Part shown: positions 1 to 6,685 of the stretch, one piece after another
How positions within the stretch are numbered: position 1 is the first letter of the stretch
How the letters are laid out: every line of letters starts with the position of its first letter
NCBI GenBank assembly: GCA_023864145.1
Contig: JAIVER010000053.1
Span: 1 to 7,854 of the forward strand
From: Thiohalomonas sp.
GTDB taxonomy: Bacteria; Pseudomonadota; Gammaproteobacteria; GRL18
Reading direction: 5' to 3'
Length of the DNA stretch: 7,854 nucleotides
Program-made: the position numbers and the translations under genes
Notes under the pieces: model-generated
What the model was told of the DNA's origin: nothing
Databases searched by the model: none
What the model saw: only the letters and a program-made list of their open reading frames with translations

Positions 1-75
1 TTCATGGGCTGTGAGAGTAATTTGCGTCATTGGATAATTTTGATCTTCTTCTCTATGAAAATCAAGCATTTTCAT
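1..75 (-). CDS. Possible N-terminal fragment of an unidentified protein, running off the left edge
   Basis: A reading frame opens with ATG at 75-73 and stays open for 25 codons to the window edge. It begins MKMLDFHREED and continues to ...MTQITLTAHE. There is no clear Shine-Dalgarno sequence before this ATG, and the start codon lies inside a perfect hairpin (53-77). An alternative start is the ATG at 30-28 (MTQITLTAHE), also without a good ribosome site. The fragment is too short to recognise a family. It lies on the same strand as the operon and just downstream of the tRNA-like sequence. It may be a real gene start or chance; the sequence to the left of the window would decide. Confidence 0.3.
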   Translation of the reverse strand, partial: MKMLDFHREEDQNYPMTQITLTAHE

Positions 76-77
76 AG
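53..77. repeat. Perfect 10-bp inverted repeat just 3' of the tRNA-like sequence
   Basis: The arm CTATGAAAAT (53-62) and its exact complement ATTTTCATAG (68-77) flank a 5-base loop. No T-run follows on either strand, so it does not look like a classical intrinsic terminator. On the minus strand it overlaps the candidate ATG at 75-73. It could be an RNA structure between the tRNA-like sequence and the next gene, or a protein-binding palindrome. Confidence 0.5.
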
Positions 78-80
78 GTC

Positions 81-157
81 ATGGCTATATAACTGCATTT
101 GAACCAGTGACCCCAGCATTATGAATGCTGTGCTCTAACCAACTGAGCTATATAGGC
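81..157 (-). tRNA. tRNA-Met(CAT)-like sequence, degenerate, possibly a pseudogene
   Basis: On the minus strand the sequence follows the elongator tRNA-Met plan over about 77 nt. The D-arm is GCTC-AGTTGGTTA-GAGC, the anticodon arm CAGCA-TTCATAA-TGCTG has anticodon CAT at 123-121, the variable loop is GGGTC, and the T-arm is ACTGG-TTCAAAT-GCAGT. Two parts are abnormal. The T-stem has a G-G mismatch next to the loop where a G-C pair is normal. The acceptor stem does not close: with standard spacing GCCTATA faces TATATAG and only four of seven pairs form. A shifted reading (TATAGCC at 89-83) restores six of seven pairs but leaves two extra bases before it. A complete CCA does not follow in the standard frame. 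The sequence is clearly derived from a tRNA; whether it still works is doubtful. Confidence 0.6.
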
Positions 158-180
158 ATTTATTTTAAGTGATAGCGCTG

Positions 181-1065
181 TTAACTGCTATACATATGGC
201 CGCGTTTCTCCATCAGATCGAGAATGAGTTTAGTGAGAATTAACTCCATAGCGTATTGCATTTTACCGCCAGGTATAACCATCGTATTGTATGCAGTAAT
301 CTGTAGTCCTTCGATTAAGCCTTTTAAATGTAACTTATATTCAACTGAAGGTTGAAATTTAAGAAAATGAATAATCACAAGGCTTTGATCGGATGTTGGT
401 ATCTGTCTGACCATAAAGGGATTTGAAGTATCTATAATAGGTACCCTCTGAAAATTTATATGAGTATGAGAAAATTGCGGCAGTATGTAATTCATATAGT
501 CGTACATACGCCGATAAATTGTTTCCTGTACTTCATCAGGATGATAACCACGATCTTTAGTATCACGACTGATTTTTTGAATCCACTCAAGATTAATGGA
601 TGGTGCAACTCCTATTAATAAATCAATCTCATCGGCCAGATTATGTTTTTTATCAATGACTCCGCCATGCAGACCTTCATAAAACAGTAAATCAGTACCA
701 TTAGGAATTGCTTCCCAGGGGGTAAAAGTGCCTGGTTCACCTCCATAAATACTCGCTTCACCTTCATCATGGATATAATGGCGGCGTTTTCCTGTTCCAT
801 CTTTTCCATAACTTTGAAATAGTTCGAGTTGTTTATCAAATAAATTTCCTTCCGGGCCAAAATGGCTTAAATTTCTACCTTCTTTTTTTGCCTTTTTTTT
901 CTCTTTTTTCATTTCTACTCTGTTGTAGCGATGAAAACTGTCTCCCGCTACAAAGGCAGCTTGGGCTCCAACTCGATTAAATATGTTATCAAGAGTATCT
1001 TTAACTGTGGTGGTTCCCGCTCCAGATGATCCTGTGACGGCAATAATAGGGTGTCTTTGTGACAT
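181..1065 (-). CDS. prkB: Phosphoribulokinase, proteobacterial (class I) type
   Basis: This enzyme phosphorylates ribulose 5-phosphate with ATP to ribulose 1,5-bisphosphate, the RuBisCO substrate, in the cytoplasm. The 294-residue length fits the proteobacterial octameric family of about 290. The P-loop GSSGAGTTT is at 12-20. GDSFHRYNR at 41-49 carries D42, H45 and R49, which match the catalytic and substrate-binding numbering of the Rhodobacter sphaeroides enzyme. E130 (YEGLHGG), R167-D168, R172 and R186 fit the later active-site and NADH-effector positions with a shift of one residue. The start is the ATG at 1065-1063, placed by homology at the MSQRHP N-terminus and by an AGGA ribosome site; the upstream open frame is not part of it. 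Residues 53-63 are lysine-rich and encoded by A-runs of 6 to 8. The gene follows the iron-sulfur protein by 22 bp, so it is probably the last gene of the molybdoenzyme operon. I see no terminator after it. Identity is near certain. Confidence 0.96.
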   Translation of the reverse strand: MSQRHPIIAVTGSSGAGTTTVKDTLDNIFNRVGAQAAFVAGDSFHRYNRVEMKKEKKKAKKEGRNLSHFGPEGNLFDKQLELFQSYGKDGTGKRRHYIHDEGEASIYGGEPGTFTPWEAIPNGTDLLFYEGLHGGVIDKKHNLADEIDLLIGVAPSINLEWIQKISRDTKDRGYHPDEVQETIYRRMYDYMNYILPQFSHTHINFQRVPIIDTSNPFMVRQIPTSDQSLVIIHFLKFQPSVEYKLHLKGLIEGLQITAYNTMVIPGGKMQYAMELILTKLILDLMEKRGHMYSS

Positions 1066-1072
1066 AGTCTGA

Positions 1073-1076
1073 TCCT
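1073..1076 (-). promoter_or_regulatory. Ribosome binding site that fixes the phosphoribulokinase start
   Basis: AGGA on the minus strand lies seven bases before the ATG at 1065-1063. It lies in the 22-bp gap after the stop of the iron-sulfur gene and supports this start over the longer open frame that reaches back to 1302. Confidence 0.6.
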
Positions 1077-1087
1077 GTAATATTGTA

Positions 1088-2188
1088 TTAGTCAAGTACC
1101 TGAAAAAGCTTATTACTATGGTTGTGATTTTGACAGATACGACAGAGATCTTGTTCAGACTGTGTATTTTGCTCTGGTAAATGGAATGTATTACCACATG
1201 CGCTGCACTTATTTTCAGATAAATGAATGGTATATATTTCTGCATAAGACCAGCTGTTAATGCTAATAGCATTTGTTTCACAGACCGAACAGCATAAATC
1301 ACATCCGGTGCAGTTTATCGGATCGATTTTATACAGAGCTGAATTTTGATCTTCATCGACAACTAATTGTAAAGCATTAGTGGGACAAAGTCTCATACAG
1401 GCATTACATCCATTACATTGTGCTGAGTCTAAAATTGGTACCCAGGGCCATTTTATATCAGTGTTTTCTGATTCCGGCAACAGTTGTCCTAGTGGAATTG
1501 TACGGTATTCTGGTAAGTTAAGAGGGTCTATTAACACCAGTTGTTCACGAAATTGCTGACCGCCGCCACGAAGAAAATTTCGTCTTGATAATTGTGTACC
1601 AGGATTAATGGCTTCATCAGAATTATATATTTTGTTCCACACTCTATAGGAATGTTTTAATAATTTCATTACCGGCTTATTGCGTTCAGCAAGCAAATCA
1701 TTAAGCTGTTCAACACGAGAATAAATAGTTTCAGATTGCTGTTTTTTAGATTCAAAGTATGAACAATGACTACACTCATCGGTTGCGAGTAATATATGTT
1801 CAATGCCGGCTTTGTAGAGTTGTAAAAGTTGTCGTTGCCCCAGTGCGTGTACACAGGGTATAACAGCATTACTTTCTTTTACGTCGCTTCTTTCACAGGC
1901 AAACAGAGCAACCATTCGATAACCCAGTGTGCGAATGATCCAGGGAAAATCAATATGCAGCGCACCGCCCGGGCAGGCAGGTATACACAGACCACAACCA
2001 TTACAGGCTTCTATATCCAGTCCTAAATTATCATCGTTAAGTATCCAGGCGTCTGTTGGACAAGCAGCCGCACAGGCATGACAATCTGAATCATTACAGA
2101 GTGTATGCACACAGTCATCTGCATTAATTTCCGGCAGACGAACTTCCTGTGTAATATTTTCCAGAAGTTTTTTTCCTGAATTATTCAT
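1088..2188 (-). CDS. Multi-cluster iron-sulfur protein: two ferredoxin pairs around an MvhD-like segment, NapF-like C-terminal half, terminal zinc-ribbon-like motif
   Basis: The 366-residue protein has four [4Fe-4S] motifs: C31-C36-C39-C43, C62-C65-C68-C72, C258-C261-C264-C268 and C293-C296-C299-C303. Between them, at about 90-145, is a segment with C98 (FACERSD), C112 (IPCVHALG) and C139/C142 (DECSHC) that resembles MvhD/FlpD-type electron-transfer domains. The C-terminus has C328-x2-C331 and C349-x2-C352, a zinc-ribbon or rubredoxin-like arrangement. There is no N-terminal signal peptide, so it is probably cytoplasmic. An internal SRRNFLRGGG at 201-210 resembles the N-terminus of NapF or a Tat leader, as if a NapF-like protein had been fused behind another iron-sulfur protein. 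NapF helps mature the periplasmic nitrate reductase, so a role in cluster loading or electron supply to the DmsA-like enzyme is plausible but inferred. It lies 27 bp after the cytochrome c gene. The exact family is not known to me. Confidence 0.85.
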   Translation of the reverse strand: MNNSGKKLLENITQEVRLPEINADDCVHTLCNDSDCHACAAACPTDAWILNDDNLGLDIEACNGCGLCIPACPGGALHIDFPWIIRTLGYRMVALFACERSDVKESNAVIPCVHALGQRQLLQLYKAGIEHILLATDECSHCSYFESKKQQSETIYSRVEQLNDLLAERNKPVMKLLKHSYRVWNKIYNSDEAINPGTQLSRRNFLRGGGQQFREQLVLIDPLNLPEYRTIPLGQLLPESENTDIKWPWVPILDSAQCNGCNACMRLCPTNALQLVVDEDQNSALYKIDPINCTGCDLCCSVCETNAISINSWSYAEIYTIHLSENKCSACGNTFHLPEQNTQSEQDLCRICQNHNHSNKLFQVLD

Positions 2189-2215
2189 ATGGGCTCTTGA
2201 ATCCGTTTTTTTGTG

Positions 2216-2605
2216 TTATTGTTTCATAGCATGAATGTAGGCAACGAGATTGCTGACTTCTTCATCGGTTAAATCAGCACGCCCCGGCATGGAAACATTA
2301 CCGCCATATTTAGCTGCGCCATACTTGATAACGTCAGCAATATCAGTATCAGAGCCAGGTTGACCATCAGCATTAGTATCAAAGCGAAAACTTGCTGTGA
2401 CAAAACTAGCAGGTTTGGGCGTTAAAGTAGCTGCAGCAACACCATCACCAGCACCCGTCGCACCATGACAGGCGGCACAAGCACCTTTACCATCATAAAC
2501 TCCTTTACCCGCGGCACTATCACCTGCAAAAACAGGTGTGCTTGCTAATACCGCTGCAAGTGTAAATGCTATGATTGTTAACAAACTTTTTTTCAATATT
2601 TTCAT
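2216..2605 (-). CDS. Periplasmic monoheme class I cytochrome c
   Basis: This is a 129-residue electron carrier. Residues 1-27 form a Sec signal peptide (MKILKKSLLT, hydrophobic core, cleavage probably after VFA27). The mature part has one heme motif, C43-AAC-H47, and a likely axial methionine M106 in NVSMPGRADL, followed by the C-terminal helix DEEVSNLVAYIHAMK typical of class I cytochromes c. The start is the ATG at 2605-2603, because it begins the signal peptide and has GAAAGGA upstream; the open frame reaches 2659 but overlaps the chaperone gene. It sits 25 bp after the torD-like gene. In this anchor-less molybdoenzyme operon it is the obvious candidate partner that passes electrons between the enzyme and the cytochrome bc1/oxidase pool, which is inference from context. 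Confidence 0.92.
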   Translation of the reverse strand: MKILKKSLLTIIAFTLAAVLASTPVFAGDSAAGKGVYDGKGACAACHGATGAGDGVAAATLTPKPASFVTASFRFDTNADGQPGSDTDIADVIKYGAAKYGGNVSMPGRADLTDEEVSNLVAYIHAMKQ

Positions 2606-2611
2606 AAAATA

Positions 2612-2618
2612 TCCTTTC
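2612..2618 (-). promoter_or_regulatory. Ribosome binding site that fixes the cytochrome c start
   Basis: GAAAGGA on the minus strand lies six bases before the ATG at 2605-2603. It supports the 129-residue product rather than the longer frame starting at 2659, which would add 18 residues before the signal peptide. Confidence 0.6.
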
Positions 2619-2630
2619 AAATTAAGGGTG

Positions 2631-3404
2631 TTACATTGCCGGACCCATGCCTGGAACAAATTGCACAGGCATCTCTTCAGGTTTTGCCCGTCCGAGTTTC
2701 ATGCGTTCATCAATTTCATCTCTGCTGGGTCGAGCTTGTCCGAGAATTTCTGCAATGATGTCACGCAATTCTTCACAATAAGCAGCAGTTAAGGCTGCCA
2801 GACCGGCAAAATACTGGGTATCACAGCGAGCTAATACACGTTCACCAAAATTACCCAGCCAGCGTAATAAATGTTCATCCATAAAAATGGCCAGCTGTTC
2901 AAGGGTTTCAGGCTGTTCATCATGTTCTAACATCCAGGCCAGGAACTGCAATTCATAGACTAAATGATCATCGGGTCGCAAGCGCCAGTCTGGAATTCCA
3001 AGACCGCATTTTTCATACCAGCCGCGTACCTGAAACATAGTGTCTTGACAGACCAGGCTATCTTCATCAATCCATACGGATTCTTCTGGAGAAGCCGATA
3101 GATTATGGTTTAAGTAGATAGCGGCATAATCTGCAGCAAGATTATCAAGTGTCTCTCTATCAATATACTTAGAGAATTCAGCTAAGGACTGCTGAAACAG
3201 AGCAATAGCCTCTGCACCAGCTCCAGAGTCAGGTAATATGGTGAGACAGAAGGGAAAATCAATTTTTTTAAGTTCATCGATTTGTGTCTGATCAGGCTCT
3301 TTATCATGCAAAGAAGCCATGATCTTAAGATCTTCTGCGACACGAGTTCGAAAGGTACTTAAAAAATCATCGATATCATAATTGGCTAATGATCCATAAC
3401 TCAT
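2631..3404 (-). CDS. TorD/DmsD-family molybdoenzyme chaperone
   Basis: A 257-residue, mostly helical cytoplasmic protein with no signal peptide or cysteine clusters. The TorD family signature is seen in RPDDHLVYELQFLAWML (143-159) together with ADYAAIYL (91-98) and SPEESVW (105-111), where the family contacts client enzymes. These chaperones bind the Tat leader of DmsA/TorA-type enzymes and hold export back until the molybdenum cofactor is inserted. The likely client is the DmsA-like protein encoded two genes upstream. The protein is somewhat longer than the usual roughly 200 residues, with extra sequence at the N-terminus and a proline- and methionine-containing tail ending PGMGPAM. Its ATG overlaps the stop of the dmsB-like gene by 4 bp (ATGA), which suggests translational coupling. 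Confidence 0.88.
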   Translation of the reverse strand: MSYGSLANYDIDDFLSTFRTRVAEDLKIMASLHDKEPDQTQIDELKKIDFPFCLTILPDSGAGAEAIALFQQSLAEFSKYIDRETLDNLAADYAAIYLNHNLSASPEESVWIDEDSLVCQDTMFQVRGWYEKCGLGIPDWRLRPDDHLVYELQFLAWMLEHDEQPETLEQLAIFMDEHLLRWLGNFGERVLARCDTQYFAGLAALTAAYCEELRDIIAEILGQARPSRDEIDERMKLGRAKPEEMPVQFVPGMGPAM

Positions 3405-4066
3405 TTTAATTTTCCTTTACTATGGGCAACAAATCCTATTGACGGTTTGGTAAGTTCAATATTAGCCATGTTTTTCACCTGACGTGACACTTTATCTGAC
3501 GCACCTAATGCGACAGTCTCTAAACTACTGTCCCATATTTTTTCAATAGGACCGATATCCAATACCCGCATCATACAAGCCATCACACAATAGGGCTTAC
3601 GACCGGCGTCGATTTCATCGACACACATATTACATTTTTTAACAATATTCTCTGAGGGATCATATTGTGGTGCACCGTAAGGGCAGGCGGCTTCACAGCG
3701 ACGACACCCTATACACAGGGTAGAGTCGATATCGACAATACCATCTTTTTTACGTTTAAAGATTGCGCCGGTAGGACAGGTTGGTAAACAGGCTGGTTCA
3801 GCACAGTGGTTACAGGACATATTGACCTTGTAAGCAAATACATCAGGATAGGTGCCGCCTTCAATATATTGAACTCTACGAAAACGTGGTCCCGGAGCCA
3901 GTCCGTTTTTATCCTTACAGGCAATTTCACAGGCTCGACAGCCGATACAGTCCACATTATGGTGCACAAAACCCAGCTGCATATCGGGTTGAACGGGAGT
4001 ATACATTTCACGCTTATGGCGCTTAACCGCTTCCCGGATTTTCTTGACATCTTTCTTCGTTGACAT
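3401..4066 (-). CDS. dmsB: DmsB-like electron-transfer subunit with four [4Fe-4S] clusters
   Basis: A 221-residue ferredoxin subunit of the DMSO reductase family; E. coli DmsB has about 205. Sixteen cysteines form four complete motifs: C40-C43-C46-C50, C85-C88-C93-C97, C118-C121-C124-C128 and the C145-C148/C160-C164 pair. The phrase CRRCEAACPYGAPQYDP near 121-137 is very close to DmsB. There is no Tat or Sec signal and no transmembrane tail, so export would be with the catalytic subunit's Tat leader. It would wire the molybdenum subunit to a partner, here presumably a cytochrome, since no DmsC/NrfD anchor gene is present. The start is the ATG at 4066-4064, preceded by AAGGA at good spacing; the open frame begins at a TTG at 4081 lacking such support. 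It lies 21 bp after the catalytic subunit gene. The gene symbol reflects family, not a proven DMSO substrate. Confidence 0.9.
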   Translation of the reverse strand: MSTKKDVKKIREAVKRHKREMYTPVQPDMQLGFVHHNVDCIGCRACEIACKDKNGLAPGPRFRRVQYIEGGTYPDVFAYKVNMSCNHCAEPACLPTCPTGAIFKRKKDGIVDIDSTLCIGCRRCEAACPYGAPQYDPSENIVKKCNMCVDEIDAGRKPYCVMACMMRVLDIGPIEKIWDSSLETVALGASDKVSRQVKNMANIELTKPSIGFVAHSKGKLK

Positions 4067-4074
4067 GTTTTGTT

Positions 4075-4079
4075 CCTTC
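4075..4079 (-). promoter_or_regulatory. Ribosome binding site that fixes the dmsB-like start
   Basis: GAAGGA on the minus strand precedes the ATG at 4066-4064 by about eight bases. It overlaps the alternative TTG start at 4081-4079, which makes that TTG an unlikely initiator. Confidence 0.6.
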
Positions 4080-4087
4080 AAGTCTGA

Positions 4088-6658
4088 TTAATAATCGCGG
4101 CGGAAAACGTGAGCGCGGGAGGTGGACAATTGATCCCATCCGGGACGATGAGCCAGTTTGCTTTTCTGTATATTACACAGCACGGTATTGTAGGCAAAAC
4201 CGCCTGCAGGGCTGGGTTCATCCAGTGTCAAAAAGTCAGGGTTACCTGAACGATCCACACCATTTTCATCCAGATCCATCCATACACCTTCATGCAGTAC
4301 TAATACACCCGGCATACAGCGTTCTGTGACATAGACAGGCACAACGACCTTGCCGCGATCATTCCATACTTCAACAGTATCACCATTTTTCAGCCCCAAA
4401 CGTTTAGCATCTGAGGCGTTAACAGTAACTTCCTGTTCATAGGTTTCACGTAACCATGAACAATTATTAAAAATTGAATGTGTACGCCAGCGTGGGTGAG
4501 GCGAAATAAGGTGGAAAGGAAAATCTTTCGTTTTAGGCGAATTTAATGATTCCCACGGTTCAATCCATTTTGGAATGGAAGGAATATGATAACCATATTT
4601 GGTTTTTTTCCAGTCAGCAATATTCGCCAGTTCTGAACTGAGGATTTCAATTTTTCCGGAAGCGGTTTCAAAGGGTATGCCTTTTTCAATCTGAGCCCGG
4701 AAACCGACTAATGGTTTATCCAACTTTACTTTGTAAACACCATGCCGTTTAAACTCATTCCAGGTCATTTCAATATGCTGGTGAGCCATGACTTTGGTTT
4801 CCCACCATTCACGTAAATAAGCCTCATCAACCGCATTATTATTATTAAAATAATCACGGCTGGCCTTGGGGTTATAGGCTTTCCCGAAGAGGTCGCCGCC
4901 AATACGATAGGCCAGTTCAGTAAAGATCTGAATGTCAGTTTTAGATTCACCCATAGGTTCAATGACCTTGGGACGGTGAATATAGTAGTGTCCCTTATAC
5001 CAGGGCAGAGCTGTATCATGACGCTCAAAATGGGTTGAAACCGGTAACAGCACATCAGCCCAGATTCCGGATGGTGTTATGGTTGAATCCATACAAACGA
5101 CCAGTTCCAGCATTTTAATAGCGGCCAGATCTTTATTAATATTGGTTAATTGATTGAGCCAGTCAGAGCCTTGCCAGAAAATAGCCTTGATATTGGGTAT
5201 CTCTCCATCGGTTGCATCCTGTCGGGGCCAGAGCCCCACTTCTTCGCGTTTGATATTGGGATAATTGAGTACACAATGTGCCCAGCGATCCGATTTGATT
5301 GCCTGGAACCAGATGTTTGCATATTGATCATAGGGGTAGGCCACTGCCTCAGCATGCCAGCCCTTCCCGACACCTTCTGCACAACCGCCAATAATACCAA
5401 TATTACCTGTCATGGCCTGCAGTGCTGCTGCCATACGACTGTATTGTTCTCCGTAGGCGTTACGCCCGGGCCCCCATGATGCTTTAAGGGCTGCGGGCTT
5501 GGTGGTGGCATACATGTCTGCCAGTTTTATAATATCTTTAGCTGCAACACCACAGATTTTTGATGCCCATTCTGGTGTTTTAGGCTGACTATCATAGGTA
5601 CCTAAAATATAATCTTTAAAGTTTTCTTGACCATTGGCTGAGTTTTTACCCCAGTCCGGCATTGTTCCGGCATCCATACCCTGTACAAATTTATCAATAA
5701 AGGCCTGATCCTGGAGATTATTAGAAAAGATATAATGCGCCATTCCCGCCATCATAGCGGCATCAGTATTGGGTTTGATGGGGATCCACCAGGCATCATA
5801 AACAGCCGCAGAATCAGTGTATTGAGGATCGATGAGAACAAACTTACAGCCGCGTTGTTTGGCCATACGCATATACATAACGGTGTTGCCGCCATGAAAG
5901 GTGTAAGCGGGATTCCAGCCCCACATGATCATTAACTTGGATTCAGCAAAGGTATCATCTTCGCTGCCGTCCTGAATGGTTCCATAGGTCCATTTTGAGC
6001 TGGCAGTGGTTGCCTCATAAGAGGGGACGGACCATGAATTAGTGCGACAGCCGAACATTCCAAGAAAACGTCCCAGCAAGCCTTCAATTTGATCAGACTT
6101 GTGTAATACTCCGTAGGATGCTCCGGCATAACTTTGATCCAGTATTGCTGTTGGTCCATAAGTGGATTTAATGTGGTTCATTTTTTTCACCACAAAATTT
6201 AATGCTTCATCCCAGGAAACGCGTTTAAATTTACCTTCACCACGTTCACCAACACGCAGCATAGGGTAGAGCAGGCGTTCAGCAGAATAGATACGTTGTC
6301 TATAGGAACGGCCACGTAAACAGGCGCGTAACTGAGGCTCTTCCATGGTATCTTTGCCGAAGTGACCATTCTTTTGATAGCTGCCGTCATCGGTAGATAA
6401 TCTGACAATAACGTCTTTCCATTTATGGGCAACTAGCATATGGCGTGAGCCGCAGTTATGAGCACAACTAGTGACTACGGTGTCTAATTCATTATCTTTA
6501 GGATAAGGTTCATAGGCAAAGGCTTGTGCCTCTTTGCCGTACTTCATTTCAGCAAGTCCGCCTGCGGCAAGAGCTCCTGTTCCTGCTCCTTTTAGAAAGG
6601 AACGTCTGGTCAAATTTAAACGTTGTTGAAGTTTATTGAAGCTTTCATTACTGCTCAT
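4088..6658 (-). CDS. dmsA: DmsA-like molybdopterin oxidoreductase catalytic subunit, Tat-exported
   Basis: This is an 856-residue member of the DMSO reductase superfamily, close in layout to E. coli DmsA. A Tat motif TRRSFLK is at 17-23, so the folded enzyme should be periplasmic. The N-terminal cluster motif reads C65-x3-C69-x3-H73 ... C113, with histidine where DmsA has its third cysteine. The following RACLRGRS, with arginine rather than lysine after the cysteine, matches DmsA. The cofactor-binding region includes LMIMWGWNP (242-250) and FVLIDPQYTDSA (273-284). Aligned by eye with DmsA, S213 in VPSYEAT falls at the molybdenum-ligand serine. The C-terminal dinucleotide-binding domain spans about 715-840. 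A strong site AAAGGAG precedes the ATG. The gene lies 27 bp after the pentaheme cytochrome. Possible substrates include DMSO, other S- or N-oxides, or a reduced sulfur or metalloid donor in the reverse direction; the sequence does not tell which. The symbol marks the family only. Confidence 0.9.
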   Translation of the reverse strand: MSSNESFNKLQQRLNLTRRSFLKGAGTGALAAGGLAEMKYGKEAQAFAYEPYPKDNELDTVVTSCAHNCGSRHMLVAHKWKDVIVRLSTDDGSYQKNGHFGKDTMEEPQLRACLRGRSYRQRIYSAERLLYPMLRVGERGEGKFKRVSWDEALNFVVKKMNHIKSTYGPTAILDQSYAGASYGVLHKSDQIEGLLGRFLGMFGCRTNSWSVPSYEATTASSKWTYGTIQDGSEDDTFAESKLMIMWGWNPAYTFHGGNTVMYMRMAKQRGCKFVLIDPQYTDSAAVYDAWWIPIKPNTDAAMMAGMAHYIFSNNLQDQAFIDKFVQGMDAGTMPDWGKNSANGQENFKDYILGTYDSQPKTPEWASKICGVAAKDIIKLADMYATTKPAALKASWGPGRNAYGEQYSRMAAALQAMTGNIGIIGGCAEGVGKGWHAEAVAYPYDQYANIWFQAIKSDRWAHCVLNYPNIKREEVGLWPRQDATDGEIPNIKAIFWQGSDWLNQLTNINKDLAAIKMLELVVCMDSTITPSGIWADVLLPVSTHFERHDTALPWYKGHYYIHRPKVIEPMGESKTDIQIFTELAYRIGGDLFGKAYNPKASRDYFNNNNAVDEAYLREWWETKVMAHQHIEMTWNEFKRHGVYKVKLDKPLVGFRAQIEKGIPFETASGKIEILSSELANIADWKKTKYGYHIPSIPKWIEPWESLNSPKTKDFPFHLISPHPRWRTHSIFNNCSWLRETYEQEVTVNASDAKRLGLKNGDTVEVWNDRGKVVVPVYVTERCMPGVLVLHEGVWMDLDENGVDRSGNPDFLTLDEPSPAGGFAYNTVLCNIQKSKLAHRPGWDQLSTSRAHVFRRDY

Positions 6659-6685
6659 ACTTTGTTCTCCTTTGGGCCAGAATAA

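Noticed and set aside
883..909. Runs of 6-8 T in phosphoribulokinase as a programmed frameshift site
   Set aside because: The frame is intact and encodes the lysine-rich segment expected at this position in the family; no overlapping product is apparent.
1066..1302. N-terminal extension of phosphoribulokinase by 79 residues
   Set aside because: It overlaps the well-supported iron-sulfur gene, has no family match, and the normal N-terminus with P-loop begins at the ATG at 1065 behind a ribosome site.
2521..2538. Short hairpin CACCTG/CAGGTG in the cytochrome c signal-peptide region
   Set aside because: Only six base pairs, which is common by chance; no link to a signal.
2606..2659. Longer start of the monoheme cytochrome c
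   Set aside because: It would overlap the chaperone gene and put 18 residues before a normal signal peptide; the ATG at 2605 has a good ribosome site.
4067..4081. TTG start of the DmsB-like subunit
   Set aside because: The ATG at 4066 has AAGGA at proper spacing, while the TTG overlaps that site.
4060..4329. Plus-strand open frame across the dmsA/dmsB junction, and other plus-strand frames
   Set aside because: They lie opposite strongly supported genes, lack ribosome sites and show no recognisable domains.
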